DNA from: an uncultured Bacteriovoracaceae bacterium | GTDB taxonomy: Bacteria; Bdellovibrionota; Bacteriovoracia; Bacteriovoracales; Bacteriovoracaceae | Length of the DNA stretch: 33,354 nucleotides | Direction of reading: 5' to 3' | NCBI GenBank assembly: GCA_937923325.1 | Contig: CAKZUQ010000033.1 | Coordinates: 1 to 33,354 of the forward strand | Shown here: positions 6,975-15,909 of the stretch, one piece after another | Layout of the letters: every line of letters begins with the position of its first letter | How positions within the stretch are numbered: position 1 is the stretch's first letter | Made by a program: the position numbers and the translations under genes | The notes under the pieces: model-generated | Database searches by the model: none | Told to the model about the DNA's origin: nothing | Seen by the model: only the letters and a program-made list of their open reading frames with translations

Positions 6975-7691
6975 CTAAGATCTAGATTCTCGATAGTTCG
7001 TCTTTTCTACTTTGATAAGTTGCTCTATTTCATGGGCAATTCTTTCTATTGCTCTTGAGTGACATTTTAGGTGAATGTTAGAGAGTCTTCTGTCCTTTCT
7101 ATCTTCTATTTCAATAATATCCATCTTTAAATCTTTAATATCTTCATCTTGAATGATTTCACAAACAATTTTCTCGACAGATCCAATTGATAATATTTCA
7201 AAGTGATAACTTTTAAAATCTTTTTCCTTCTCAAACACTCCGTGAAATGGCTTAATCATTTTTAAAATAAGAACGACTGTAATTGTAAAAAGTGTCGCAG
7301 AGAATGGGTAACCAGCTCCAATAGTATATCCAATTGCAGCAACAACCCAGATCGTTGCAGCAGTTGTTAAACCCGTAACATTTCCTTTACTTCTAAATAT
7401 TGCTCCTGCTCCTAGAAAACCAATTCCGCTAACAATTTGTGCTCCCATTCTATTTGGATCTATCGCTCCTCCTCCTTGTGAGGCAACGACAATCATGGAT
7501 ATTGTTGTATATAAAGTAGCACCCATGCAGATAAGCATATTGGTTTTTAAACCAGCGGCTTTCATTTTTTGCTCTCTATCAAGACCAACAATTCCACCAA
7601 GTATTAAAGCGGTAATAACCTGTATTCCGATACCTAAGTATATTGAAATTTCACCTATAAATTCTAAGTTCATCATTTTAGTGATTAGCAT
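6975..7691 (-). CDS. MgtC/SapB-family membrane protein
   Basis: The 238-residue product has the MgtC N-terminal membrane domain. Four or five helices cover about residues 10-145, with the hallmarks ILGGIVGLDREQKMKAAGLK, the conserved MGAQIVSGIGFLGAGAIFR, and GLTTAATIWVVAAIGYTIGAG. A soluble C-terminal domain of about 85 residues resembles the ACT-like regulatory domain found in MgtC proteins. Members have been tied to low-Mg2+ growth and to inhibition of the F-ATPase. In free-living bacteria the role is often unknown, so I give no symbol. AGGAGAA is well placed before ATG 7691. It lies 34 bp after the GreA-like gene in the same direction. Confidence 0.9.
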   Translation of the reverse strand: MLITKMMNLEFIGEISIYLGIGIQVITALILGGIVGLDREQKMKAAGLKTNMLICMGATLYTTISMIVVASQGGGAIDPNRMGAQIVSGIGFLGAGAIFRSKGNVTGLTTAATIWVVAAIGYTIGAGYPFSATLFTITVVLILKMIKPFHGVFEKEKDFKSYHFEILSIGSVEKIVCEIIQDEDIKDLKMDIIEIEDRKDRRLSNIHLKCHSRAIERIAHEIEQLIKVEKTNYRESRS

Positions 7692-7725
7692 TTGTTCTCC
7701 TAAATAAGATTCTATTATATCAAAT

Positions 7726-8178
7726 TTATAGAACTTTCGTTATTAGAACTTCTTTTCCTGATATCGGGTGTTCGAATTCGTCATCTTCTTCAAGACCTTC
7801 AAGAGAGTCAAAAAGCTCTGTCTTAGATGAAATAGTTTTAACATTGATATTGTTGTTAACTTTAAAGCTACCTTGTCCACTTATGGGAATGATGAAGATA
7901 AAAGTATTTGAAAATTCAACGATAGATCCAATTTGAATGACTTGTTCGTTTGTAGGCTGAAAGCTTTTAATGATATTAAGTTCTAACTCTAATTGTTTTA
8001 CTCTTACTTCTTGAGCTTCTGCTAGATATTTTGCTTCTACGGCCCTTGTGTCGTATTTTCCTTCACTTTTAAGGTCATCACTTTGTGAGTAAGAGCGTAT
8101 CGCTTGAGAGGCTTCTTGTAACTTTAAGAGCTCTAATTCAATTTTTTTAATGATATTTTCTAAAATCGTTTTTTTCAT
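7726..8178 (-). CDS. GreA/GreB-family transcription factor-like protein
   Basis: At 150 residues it fits the Gre fold, which binds the RNA polymerase secondary channel. An N-terminal helical hairpin covers about 1-75, with SDDLKSEGKYDTRAVEAKYL spanning its tip. A C-terminal FKBP-like domain follows (IQIGSIVEFSNTFIFIIPIS, then ISGKEVLITKVL). In GreA the tip carries two acidic residues needed for transcript cleavage. Acidic residues occur near the tip here (SDD, SEG, YDT), but the sequence differs from canonical GreA, so cleavage, anti-cleavage or another polymerase effect are all possible. The ATG overlaps the TGA of the upstream anchored protein (ATGA), which suggests coupled translation. Confidence 0.75.
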   Translation of the reverse strand: MKKTILENIIKKIELELLKLQEASQAIRSYSQSDDLKSEGKYDTRAVEAKYLAEAQEVRVKQLELELNIIKSFQPTNEQVIQIGSIVEFSNTFIFIIPISGQGSFKVNNNINVKTISSKTELFDSLEGLEEDDEFEHPISGKEVLITKVL

Positions 8179-9233
8179 TTATTACAATACTTTTCACAAA
8201 GATCAATGATCTGTCTATCATCACACTCTTGGTTATCAAAAGGGCTTTCATTATCTTCTTGTTCAAAGATTCTCTCTTGTAAGTCTTCATAGTTTCCATA
8301 TCTTTCCTTTAGAGCACTAGATTTAGAATGAATCTTAAGAGCGATATTATATGATAAGAAGTCTGTTGATCTTGAATCTTTTGAGTTTAATCTCGTACTT
8401 ATTAGGCGTTCTGCTATTTTATCAACATTGTGTTGGAAATTTTTATTTGGATATCGTTCTTTTAAGTTGATTAAGTGAGTAAAGTCTGGAGTTGGAAGCC
8501 GAGATAACTCTATAATTATTAGTGCTAATTGATTTGGAGTTTTAACCTCGCGCAACGATTTTTGATAAAAATCCTGGTATACTGAGCTATTTTTGAACTT
8601 TGAGTCAATATCCTTTTCGATATCAATAATTTGATGAATAATTCGCAATGATTCATCGTAGTCCTTCTTGTCATATATATATTTTGAGTACATTAGATGG
8701 TCTTCAAAATATATAGAATTATGTACTCTTAGATTAAAGTAATTTTCTAGACGAGTAATCATTTCTTTTTTTCTAGAGTCTTTTGTCGAAAAACTTTCAA
8801 TCTTAGTAATTATTTCTGGTAAAAATGGCATATACTCTAAGTGATCCATAGTTGTATCTAGAAAGTTTTCAATATGATCAAAGTCTTTTGAAGTAAAGTT
8901 TGTTTTGTCTGTAAATTTGTCTAAATTTTCAATCAATGAATTGTATTTATATATTGTGGTTTCTTTTGGAAGGTGTTTCCAAAGTTTTGTTTCTTGTATT
9001 TCAAGTACTTCACAAGGATGAAGATCTTCTATAGAGAGACCGTCATCTTTGGTTTTGTTTTTTTTAAATTTATTTCTAGTTAAGGCTTTGCTCGTGATTT
9101 TTGAGCTTTGAATATTATTGTTAGATATTTTGTATTTTGTTTTTGAAGGTGATGTTTTTGAATAAAAAAAGTAGATAGCTAGCAAACTAGTTGTAGCGAG
9201 AAAAATTAATATAATAATGTACTTCTTTTTCAT
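8175..9233 (-). CDS. Membrane-anchored protein of unknown function
   Basis: I do not recognise this 352-residue protein. Residues 1-25 (KKKYIIILIFLATTSLLAIYFFY) form a single N-terminal anchor with lysines on the cytoplasmic side. A Lys/Ser/Thr-rich linker runs to about residue 65. The rest looks helical, possibly repeat-like, with conserved-looking HPCEVLEIQ after the linker and a Cys-rich end (ECDDRQIIDLCEKYC). Those cysteines could form disulfides outside the membrane. No Shine-Dalgarno precedes the ATG; the upstream 12 bases are an AT run (TATATATA). It overlaps the GreA-like gene by ATGA. The pairing of an exported protein with a polymerase factor has no obvious functional explanation. 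Confidence 0.7.
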   Translation of the reverse strand: MKKKYIIILIFLATTSLLAIYFFYSKTSPSKTKYKISNNNIQSSKITSKALTRNKFKKNKTKDDGLSIEDLHPCEVLEIQETKLWKHLPKETTIYKYNSLIENLDKFTDKTNFTSKDFDHIENFLDTTMDHLEYMPFLPEIITKIESFSTKDSRKKEMITRLENYFNLRVHNSIYFEDHLMYSKYIYDKKDYDESLRIIHQIIDIEKDIDSKFKNSSVYQDFYQKSLREVKTPNQLALIIIELSRLPTPDFTHLINLKERYPNKNFQHNVDKIAERLISTRLNSKDSRSTDFLSYNIALKIHSKSSALKERYGNYEDLQERIFEQEDNESPFDNQECDDRQIIDLCEKYCNK

Positions 9234-9354
9234 ATATATAAATATTAACAGAGAATTACTTGACGAACTTATTCCGGAAAAATAGACAGCAATTTACAAA
9301 AATGGACAAAAAGCCTTAAACTATTTGAAATCATTAATTAAAAGAAGGAATTTT

Positions 9355-10794
9355 ATGAAATCTATGCCCTTGCATGTAAAGATCATTCTTGGTCTTATAC
9401 TAGGTGTTATCTACTCATTTATATCAAGTAGTCTTGGCTTAAATACTTTTACAACAAATTGGATTGCTCCATTTGGAACAATTTTTATAAAAATATTAAA
9501 ATTTATTGCTGTTCCACTTGTTTTATTTTCAATCATAGGTGGAGTTTCAGGACTTAAAGATATGTCTAAGCTTGGAAGGTTAGGAATAAAAACTTTGAGC
9601 TTTTACCTAGTAACGACAGTATTTGCTGTTAGTGTGGGGCTATTGTTTGTAAATATCATTAAGCCAGGTACATTCATTGAAAAAGATCAAAGAATTAAAA
9701 ACAGAGTAAAGTATGAAGTTTGGCTTGATTCTGTTGGTATGAAAACTCAAGACAATTTAAATATATTGTCTGATTCAGAATATGCTGAAGATCTATCAAG
9801 ATTATACACTAGCTCAGAGTTAGCTGAACTAAAAAAGGCTGTAATGCAAAAACCATCTAGTGTTGCTGATAAGTTAAAGACTGTGGCCGCACAAAAATCT
9901 AAAGGACCACTTAGCTTTCTTGTCGATATGGTTCCACAAAACATTGTATCTTCAATTTCAAATAATAAGTTGATGCTACAAATAATTTTCTTTGCATTGT
10001 TTTTTGGAATTACTCTTGCTCTTTTACCTGAGGAAAAATCAGAACCAGTTAAAAACGTTGTTGACTCTGTTAATGAGGTCTTTTTAAAGATGGTAGATCT
10101 TGTTATGCAGGCAGCACCTTTCTTTGTATTTTGTTTGTTGGCAGGAGTTGTTTCTAAAATGGCGAACACTCCAGCAGAAGTATTTGAGATCTTTAAGAGT
10201 TTAAGTACTTATTCAATCACAGTTGTTTTAGGGCTAGGGTTAATGATCTTTGTTCTATATCCTTTATTAGTGAAGCTATTTGTTAAAGGTGTTTCTTATT
10301 CAAGATTTTTTAAAAATATTGCTCCCGCACAATTTCTAGCGTTTTCAACAAGTTCATCTGCTGCAACACTTCCTGTAACAATGGAGTGTTTAGAAGAAAA
10401 TATGGGTGTTTCAAAAAATGTTTCTAGCTTTGTATTACCTATAGGTGCAACTGTTAATATGGATGGTACAAGTTTATATCAAGCTGTGGCAGTTGTTTTC
10501 TTAGCACAACTTCACATGATTGATTTATCATTGGCCCAACAACTAACAATTGTAATGACTGCAACTTTAGCTTCTATTGGTTCTGCTGCAGTTCCTAGTG
10601 CTGGACTTGTTATGATGATAATCGTTTTACAATCAGTTGGATTAAATCCAGCGTGGATAGCAATTGTATTTCCTGTTGATCGAATTTTAGATATGTGTAG
10701 AACTGTTGTTAATGTTACAGGTGATGCTACTGTATCGACAATCATTGCTTCATCTGAGAATGAACTTGATATGCCAAAAGAAGCAAAAAAATAA
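9355..10794 (+). CDS. Na+-coupled glutamate/aspartate-type symporter (DAACS family)
   Basis: The 479-residue transporter carries the family's key elements: the HP1 serine-rich loop FSTSSSAATLPVTM, the TM7 motif GATVNMDGTSLYQ, the HP2 region ASIGSAAVPSAG, and TM8 DRILDMCRTVVNVTGD. In the archaeal homologue GltPh, the TM8 Asp, Arg and Asn bind acidic amino acids and Na+; all are present here, which supports Glu/Asp over C4-dicarboxylates. About 60-70 extra polar residues, roughly residues 105-190, make it longer than the usual 420. ATG 9355 has AGAAGG 6 nt upstream. An earlier in-frame TTG at 9325 lacks a ribosome site. A terminator follows, so it looks monocistronic. Confidence 0.9.
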   Translation: MKSMPLHVKIILGLILGVIYSFISSSLGLNTFTTNWIAPFGTIFIKILKFIAVPLVLFSIIGGVSGLKDMSKLGRLGIKTLSFYLVTTVFAVSVGLLFVNIIKPGTFIEKDQRIKNRVKYEVWLDSVGMKTQDNLNILSDSEYAEDLSRLYTSSELAELKKAVMQKPSSVADKLKTVAAQKSKGPLSFLVDMVPQNIVSSISNNKLMLQIIFFALFFGITLALLPEEKSEPVKNVVDSVNEVFLKMVDLVMQAAPFFVFCLLAGVVSKMANTPAEVFEIFKSLSTYSITVVLGLGLMIFVLYPLLVKLFVKGVSYSRFFKNIAPAQFLAFSTSSSAATLPVTMECLEENMGVSKNVSSFVLPIGATVNMDGTSLYQAVAVVFLAQLHMIDLSLAQQLTIVMTATLASIGSAAVPSAGLVMMIIVLQSVGLNPAWIAIVFPVDRILDMCRTVVNVTGDATVSTIIASSENELDMPKEAKK

Positions 10795-10816
10795 TCACTA
10801 AGTATCTAATATTATG

Positions 10817-10847
10817 ATAAAAGGAGACAATAGTTATCTCCTTTTAT
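10817..10847 (+). terminator. Intrinsic terminator after the symporter
   Basis: An 11-bp stem (10817-10827 with 10837-10847, core AAAAGGAGA/TCTCCTTTT) with a 9-nt loop is followed by a T-rich stretch, 22 bp after the symporter stop. Confidence 0.8.
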
Positions 10848-10880
10848 TATGTCTTTTCACAATCTGCCGATAAGAAATCT

Positions 10881-12449
10881 ATGAAGAAAAGACTCATTTT
10901 ATCACTATTATTATCCACATCACTTTACTCCCAATCAGCTAGGGTTCCTAGTCTATGTGAGAGTGCCTTTTTAAAAAGCTATAGCTCATTTTTTGTAAAG
11001 TATCGACCTAGAAATATTAAAGGAGCTCCAGTTGAAAGCATACTTGCTCTGTCTAAAGTCGATGATATTGGTGTGAAACTTAAGAAACTCGAACGTGAGT
11101 ATCAAGCAATTTCAATGGAATATAATGATAAAAAAGCTCAATTGAAGATACATTTTGAGGAGTTGGCCGAAGACCATAATTTAGATTTTGAATTAATCCA
11201 GTCAATGATGGAAGAACCATTACAGCAACTTTATGTTGATACTGTAAAGCAGGTAAATGCTATAACGACAGTTGTTCATAAAACTTTAGTAGATGAAGGT
11301 ATGCAGGTTATATTAAAGCAACGCTCTGTAAAGGGAACGAAAGATTTATCAAACTACTTAGAAGTGGTTGATCTTCCTTCTAAAAAGTATTTCAATTCTA
11401 TTGCTACTATAAATAGGTATAAAAAAAGGTTTGGAACAAAAACTGTAACTTTTGATTTTGGCGAGAACCTTCAAAGTGGATCTGCTGGCTTTAGTATGTC
11501 AGAAATTAAAAGAATAGATTTAGGTTTTCGTGGTATGAGAAATATGGTTTTGGACGATCTTATAACGATGGTTGGAAAGCATGAATTTAAACATGCTTCA
11601 TTCGCATCTAAAAGAGTAAAAGGAAAAGAATCGATTTATCATGCCCAGTATATGTCTAATGGAGAGTCTCCAATATCAAGTGTTCCAAATCACTACTCTC
11701 ATTATATGTCAGCAGAGGAATTATATAACTTCACTAACAACCCTTTTTGGGCCTCAAATCGTATTGGAGATATAGCAAATTATAGACCTCAAGATTATCT
11801 AAGTGATGTGGATGGAATTTTCTATTATATAAAAGAAACAGAAAAAATAGCAGCACAAACAAAAGAGGTTACAGAAAATACAATAAAGTATTTAACAGAG
11901 CTTTTAGATAACCCACAGAGAATGGCCCTAGAGATGAACTTCTTAACTTCTCAACGTGCTATGGCCAAAAGCGCTGATGATGCATTCTATATTCACTTTA
12001 AAATGCCTAAGGATATTGTTTATATGGATTGGGTTAATAAAACTGCATTTAAAGAAGAGTTTACTAAAATTATAGAGAATAGAATCATGCTAGATAAAAA
12101 ATACAGAGCGTCTTTTGATGCTGCCAAAGGTGATAAAAAGAAAAAGATTCTTGAACTATACGCAAAAGATGAATCGAGATTAAATGCTGAAACGAATAAA
12201 GGAATAGTTAAAATGTTAATCAAAAAACAAGAAAGCTTAAATAAAGTTGCATCTAATATTATTCCACTAAATCAAGAAGCTACTAAGAAAACAGAAGAGT
12301 TTATTGGGAAAATTCTTATAAGAAGAAAGCTTCAACCAAACTACCTTGCGACAACTGAGGCACAAGAAGATTTTTTAAAATTAAGACATGTGTACAGAAA
12401 GTTAGGAAATCATGTAAAAGAAGACTTTAAAGGTTTTATAGGAAAATAA
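10881..12449 (+). CDS. Secreted protein with HEFKH zincin-like motif
   Basis: The 522-residue product has a signal peptide (MKKRLILSLLLSTSLYS) and no other membrane segment. Residues 60-150 look helical. At 234-238 it carries HEFKH, an HExxH sequence in a helix-like setting (LDDLITMVGKHEFKHASFA). It is followed 41-42 residues later by the acidic pair in SAEELYNF (E279/E280), which could supply a third zinc ligand as in gluzincins; that is inference. Tyr/His-rich NHYSHYM lies between. The last 200 residues are helical and charged. I know no named family for it. A secreted metallopeptidase would suit a predator, but activity is unproven. Confidence 0.7.
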   Translation: MKKRLILSLLLSTSLYSQSARVPSLCESAFLKSYSSFFVKYRPRNIKGAPVESILALSKVDDIGVKLKKLEREYQAISMEYNDKKAQLKIHFEELAEDHNLDFELIQSMMEEPLQQLYVDTVKQVNAITTVVHKTLVDEGMQVILKQRSVKGTKDLSNYLEVVDLPSKKYFNSIATINRYKKRFGTKTVTFDFGENLQSGSAGFSMSEIKRIDLGFRGMRNMVLDDLITMVGKHEFKHASFASKRVKGKESIYHAQYMSNGESPISSVPNHYSHYMSAEELYNFTNNPFWASNRIGDIANYRPQDYLSDVDGIFYYIKETEKIAAQTKEVTENTIKYLTELLDNPQRMALEMNFLTSQRAMAKSADDAFYIHFKMPKDIVYMDWVNKTAFKEEFTKIIENRIMLDKKYRASFDAAKGDKKKKILELYAKDESRLNAETNKGIVKMLIKKQESLNKVASNIIPLNQEATKKTEEFIGKILIRRKLQPNYLATTEAQEDFLKLRHVYRKLGNHVKEDFKGFIGK

Positions 12450-12462
12450 GTGTAACTTTTAT

Positions 12463-12491
12463 CTCTCTTAATCGAATTATTATTAAGAGAG
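12463..12491 (+). promoter_or_regulatory. Hairpin covering the msrAB ribosome binding site
   Basis: A 10-bp perfect stem (CTCTCTTAAT at 12463-12472 with ATTAAGAGAG at 12482-12491) has a 9-nt loop. The 3' arm contains the AGAGAG part of the msrAB Shine-Dalgarno (12486-12492), 8 nt before ATG 12501. No T-run follows, so it is a poor terminator. Read-through mRNA could have its ribosome site hidden by this stem. Confidence 0.5.
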
Positions 12492-12500
12492 GTCACCCAT

Positions 12501-13535
12501 ATGAAATATTTAATAGTATCATTATTTTCTTTTAGTCTATATGCCTTAGAATTGGCCACTTTTGCTGGTGGATGCTTTTGGTGCATGGAAAAGCCATTTG
12601 AAGATCTTAAAGGTGTTAAAAGTGTCATCTCTGGCTTTAGTGGTGGTCAAATTAAAAACCCTAGCTATAAATTAGTCTCATCCGGAGAAACTAAGCATAT
12701 TGAAGTTGTACAGGTAAGCTATGATCCAAAAATTGTAAGCTACAACACTTTACTTAAGGTCTTTTGGACAAATATTGATCCAACTGATAAAGGTGGTCAA
12801 TTTGTAGATCGAGGATATCAGTACAGCACAGCGATCTTTTATCATAATAAACAACAAAAAGAGTTGGCCTTAAAGTCAAAAGAATACATCCAAAATTTAA
12901 AAATTGAAGATAAAGATATTGTTACGCCAATAAGATCTTATCAAGCCTTCTATCCCGCAGAGGAATATCACCAAGACTTTTACAAAAAATCAATTGTAAC
13001 TAAATTAAAGTATAAGTATTATAGAAATGCTTCTGGAAGAGATAAGTTTTTAGATCGATTTTGGAAAAACGTAAAGATAGACTTTAATAAAAAAGTAGTT
13101 ATAAGGCCTAGTATGGAAGACTTAAAAAAGAAATTGACTCCACTTCAATATAAAGTGACTCAGGAAGATGGAACTGAACCTCCTTTTAAAAATGAATATT
13201 GGGATAATAAAGCCGAAGGTATTTATGTTGATATCGTTTCAAAAGAAGCTTTGTTTTCTTCTACACATAAATTTAAATCTGGAACTGGATGGCCTTCCTT
13301 TTATGAAACAATTGAAAAAGAAAATATAGTAGAGAAGTCTGATCGAAAACTTTTTATAAAAAGAACAGAAGTAAGGTCAAAAGACGGAAACTCACACTTA
13401 GGGCATGTTTTTAATGATGGACCAAAGCCTACAGGGTTGAGATATTGCATCAACTCTGCATCTTTAGAGTTTATTCCCAAAGAAGAACTTAAGGCCAAAG
13501 GATATGAAAAGTACCTCAGTCTTTTTGAGAAGTGA
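12501..13535 (+). CDS. msrAB: Exported bifunctional methionine sulfoxide reductase MsrA-MsrB
   Basis: This fusion repairs both S- and R-methionine sulfoxide in proteins. The 344-residue protein starts with a signal peptide ([19 protein letters not shown]), placing it in the periplasm or outer surface. MsrA covers about 18-175 with the catalytic GCFWC (C25, resolving-type C28) and the YHQDFYKK end. MsrB covers about 190-335 with [26 protein letters not shown] (catalytic C316) and SASLEFIP. The zinc-binding CxxC pairs of some MsrB proteins are missing, and the usual recycling Cys position in SGTGWPSF is Thr, so MsrB may rely on another thiol. Its GTGA junction couples it to the next gene. Confidence 0.95.
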   Translation: MKYLIVSLFSFSLYALELATFAGGCFWCMEKPFEDLKGVKSVISGFSGGQIKNPSYKLVSSGETKHIEVVQVSYDPKIVSYNTLLKVFWTNIDPTDKGGQFVDRGYQYSTAIFYHNKQQKELALKSKEYIQNLKIEDKDIVTPIRSYQAFYPAEEYHQDFYKKSIVTKLKYKYYRNASGRDKFLDRFWKNVKIDFNKKVVIRPSMEDLKKKLTPLQYKVTQEDGTEPPFKNEYWDNKAEGIYVDIVSKEALFSSTHKFKSGTGWPSFYETIEKENIVEKSDRKLFIKRTEVRSKDGNSHLGHVFNDGPKPTGLRYCINSASLEFIPKEELKAKGYEKYLSLFEK

Positions 13536-14401
13536 AATCTGTAGAAAAAGAATTTTTAAATCATAAGGCCTTAATTTTATTAGAAGTTGAGCCAGAAGAT
13601 GAAAGTCTCAGGCTTGATGAAGCTTGTAAGAAATATCTTAAGTCTCAATCTAGAGAATCAATTAAAAGAATGATTAAGAAAGGTCAAATCACTCTTTTAA
13701 ATAGAAATACAAAGTCATGCTCTCATACTAAGCTAAGACATATGGATATTGTTAGAATTCAAAGGTTTAATGAATTTGAAGTCGATAAGTTAAAAGTGTT
13801 ATACGAGGATGACTTTTTAATATCTGTTTTAAAGCCAAAGTTTGTACCAGTTCATCCAACAGGAATACATCATTTTAATACGGTTTTAACAATTTTAGAA
13901 CGAGATCTTAAATGTAAAGTTTATCCTGTTCATAGATTAGATATTAAAACTTCAGGTGTCATGATTTTTGCAAAAGATAAAATGACAGCAACCAAAATGC
14001 AAAAAATATTTGAATACAAAGAAATTCAAAAAAAATATAAATTTAAATCTACTAAATTAAATAGCTACAACTCTCTTCCGTCACATTTTTGTGCAAATAT
14101 GGCCAAGGATGAGGATAGCTCGATTACTTTGAAACAAAAAATTGTTGATATCGGTAAAATATCGGAGACTAAATTTGAAATTCTAAGTGAAGATATTTGT
14201 AGTGTGAGCGGTTATGCCTGGCCTATAACAGGAAGAACTCATCAAATAAGATGTCATCTCTCATATTTAGGACTACCCATTATCGGCGATGACGTATATT
14301 CTAATTCTGATAAAATTAGTCGTTTAGAGCTGCATTGCATGGAAATATCTTTTTTACACCCATACACCAAGAGTGAACTTTTAATTCAAGATAAAAATTG
14401 A
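13532..14401 (+). CDS. RluA-family RNA pseudouridine synthase
   Basis: The 289-residue protein starts at GTG 13532 inside the msrAB stop. An S4-like domain lies at about 25-80 ([23 protein letters not shown]), followed by the RluA catalytic domain with [10 protein letters not shown] (catalytic D137) and [23 protein letters not shown] near the C-terminus. Such enzymes isomerise uridine to pseudouridine in rRNA or tRNA. The target (RluA, RluC or RluD class) cannot be set from sequence alone. Gene order msrAB, synthase, reductase and pseudoprotease with gaps of 13 and 3 bp suggests one operon, although the functions are not obviously related. Confidence 0.9.
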   Translation: MKSVEKEFLNHKALILLEVEPEDESLRLDEACKKYLKSQSRESIKRMIKKGQITLLNRNTKSCSHTKLRHMDIVRIQRFNEFEVDKLKVLYEDDFLISVLKPKFVPVHPTGIHHFNTVLTILERDLKCKVYPVHRLDIKTSGVMIFAKDKMTATKMQKIFEYKEIQKKYKFKSTKLNSYNSLPSHFCANMAKDEDSSITLKQKIVDIGKISETKFEILSEDICSVSGYAWPITGRTHQIRCHLSYLGLPIIGDDVYSNSDKISRLELHCMEISFLHPYTKSELLIQDKN

Positions 14402-14414
14402 TATCTTACTTTGG

Positions 14415-15041
14415 ATGCAAAACCAAAGATATCCAAAAAGAAAAGCTACAGTTGTAGAGACTGAAAAACTAACATCCAAACTTTTAAGAATATATCTAAG
14501 ACTTGAATCTTTAGATGAACTCCCTGTTGATTTAGTTGGAAGACATATTAAGCTGTTTCCTTTTAATGATGATTATATGAAAAGTTATACGATTAGCTCG
14601 CATCAAAATGATCTAATAAGTTTAGATATTGTCTTGCATCTAAAAGGAAGAGCATCTTTATGGGCCAAAGACTGTAAAATTGGTAATTGTGTTACAATTT
14701 GGGGACCAAAGAAAATATCAAACCCACCACTTAATTTAGAATCAAAGAGTATCTTTTTAGTTAGCGATTTAAGTGGTTACTCAACAATGAATAATTTGAT
14801 TCAATGTTTAGATGATACTTGTTCTATACATTATATATTAAAGTCAGAAGAGATACCAAAAGGTTTTACTACAAAAAATATAACTTTTGAATGTATTCAA
14901 GATCTAAATTTAGAAGAAATTTCTCAACAAATTAAATTATTTAATGATTCCTTTGTCATATTAGGCATTGAGGATATAAAGTATTTAAACTCTAAGATAA
15001 AACCATCTTGTAATATTAAGCTTAAGGCTTATTGGAAATAA
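14415..15041 (+). CDS. Siderophore-interacting-protein-type flavin reductase
   Basis: The 208-residue cytoplasmic protein matches the SIP/ViuB family, which reduces ferric siderophores with FAD and NAD(P)H. Signatures are the N-terminal strand set with RIYLRLESL, the flavin-binding SYTISSHQNDLISLDIVLH, and GRASLWAKDCKIGNCVTIWGP in two neighbouring blocks. The second half, normally the nicotinamide domain with a GDETALPA-like motif, reads LVSDLSGYSTM and is short. Total length is below the usual 250 or so. The flavin motif usually begins with Arg before xYT; here it is Lys-Ser-Tyr-Thr. It may be a degenerate or specialised member. It sits between the RluA-type gene (13 bp) and the trypsin-fold gene (3 bp). 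Confidence 0.75.
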   Translation: MQNQRYPKRKATVVETEKLTSKLLRIYLRLESLDELPVDLVGRHIKLFPFNDDYMKSYTISSHQNDLISLDIVLHLKGRASLWAKDCKIGNCVTIWGPKKISNPPLNLESKSIFLVSDLSGYSTMNNLIQCLDDTCSIHYILKSEEIPKGFTTKNITFECIQDLNLEEISQQIKLFNDSFVILGIEDIKYLNSKIKPSCNIKLKAYWK

Positions 15042-15044
15042 AAA

Positions 15045-15890
15045 ATGAAAACACTTTTACTATTTTTCTTGTTCTCTTTGAATTCTTTCGCTGTTTATGA
15101 AAACGATTCAAGGATTGATTACTATCAAGTTAAGAATGAAACACATAAAAAAATTATGAGTTCTATGGCCTATCAATTGTATATGGATGAATTGAGAGGT
15201 TGGAAATTTAGTAAATTCTGGAAACTTGTGACAAGACCTTTGAAAACCTATGGGCTATGCGAAGATGAAAAGTTTTTGAATCAATCTCTTTTTAGAAATG
15301 ACTGTAGCGGGGTTCTTGTTGGTAAAGATTTACTTTTAACTCCAGGTCACTGCTTAACTGAGCACTATTGTAAAAATGACTTGTTTTATTGGGTTTTTGA
15401 TTATCGAATGGAATCTAAGGATGAAGTAATAACTCACATTAGAGGAAAAAAATTCTTTCAATGTAAGGAAGTTTTAAAGATAGTTTACAGCAAAAAATCT
15501 GGAGTAAGTTATGCACTTATAAGATTAAAGAAAAAGGTTTTAGATAGAGAGCCGGTAAAGTTAAGTTCAAATCCTACTGTTGCGGGAATGGATCTTGTAA
15601 CTTCTGGATTTCCATTTGGACTACCTATAAAGTTAAATACCGATGTTAAATCATATGATGAAAATAACAAAGCTTTTATTGTAAACTCCGATATCTCTGG
15701 TCAAAATAAAGGGACTGGTGTTTTTAACTCTAATACTGGAGAGTTAGAAGGAATGCTTATTTTTGGAACTAAAAACTATATAAATAGTCCAACTGGTTGC
15801 TCTGCAACACCTCTATACTCTAATAATGAAGCTCAAGAACTTGCTGTAAAAGCAAGTTATTTAAAAGAGCAATTAAAAGAATTTCTTTAA
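15045..15890 (+). CDS. Secreted trypsin-fold protein lacking catalytic Asp and Ser (probable pseudoprotease)
   Basis: A signal peptide (MKTLLLFFLFSLNSFA) precedes a 265-residue serine-protease-like domain. The histidine motif is recognisable: CSGVLVGKDLLLTPGHC, H102. The expected aspartate site (D-x-A-L-I) reads SYALIRL, with S155 where Asp belongs. The expected GNSGSP nucleophile motif reads QNKGTGVF, with K222 in place of Ser. Flanking features such as SDISG before it and the NSNTGELEGM strand after it are retained, so the alignment is convincing. Hydrolysis by the classical triad is therefore not expected; a binding, inhibitory or decoy role is possible. It starts 3 bp after the reductase gene and ends opposite an intact trypsin. 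Confidence 0.75.
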   Translation: MKTLLLFFLFSLNSFAVYENDSRIDYYQVKNETHKKIMSSMAYQLYMDELRGWKFSKFWKLVTRPLKTYGLCEDEKFLNQSLFRNDCSGVLVGKDLLLTPGHCLTEHYCKNDLFYWVFDYRMESKDEVITHIRGKKFFQCKEVLKIVYSKKSGVSYALIRLKKKVLDREPVKLSSNPTVAGMDLVTSGFPFGLPIKLNTDVKSYDENNKAFIVNSDISGQNKGTGVFNSNTGELEGMLIFGTKNYINSPTGCSATPLYSNNEAQELAVKASYLKEQLKEFL

Positions 15891-15909
15891 GGTAGATATT
15901 TGTAGTGAT

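Noticed and set aside
9260..9288. TTGACG-17 nt-TAGACA before the symporter, similar to TTGACA-17 nt-TAGACC at 19950-19978 before the TonB receptor
   Set aside because: The -35 boxes are good but the shared -10 is poor, and two cases are too few to claim a promoter class.
9325..9354. Upstream TTG start for the symporter
   Set aside because: It adds 10 polar residues, has no Shine-Dalgarno, and AGAAGG is placed perfectly for ATG 9355.
9747..10169. 140-codon ORF on the minus strand inside the symporter gene
   Set aside because: It lies antisense to a well-supported conserved gene, has no ribosome site, and its composition is that of a reading-frame shadow.
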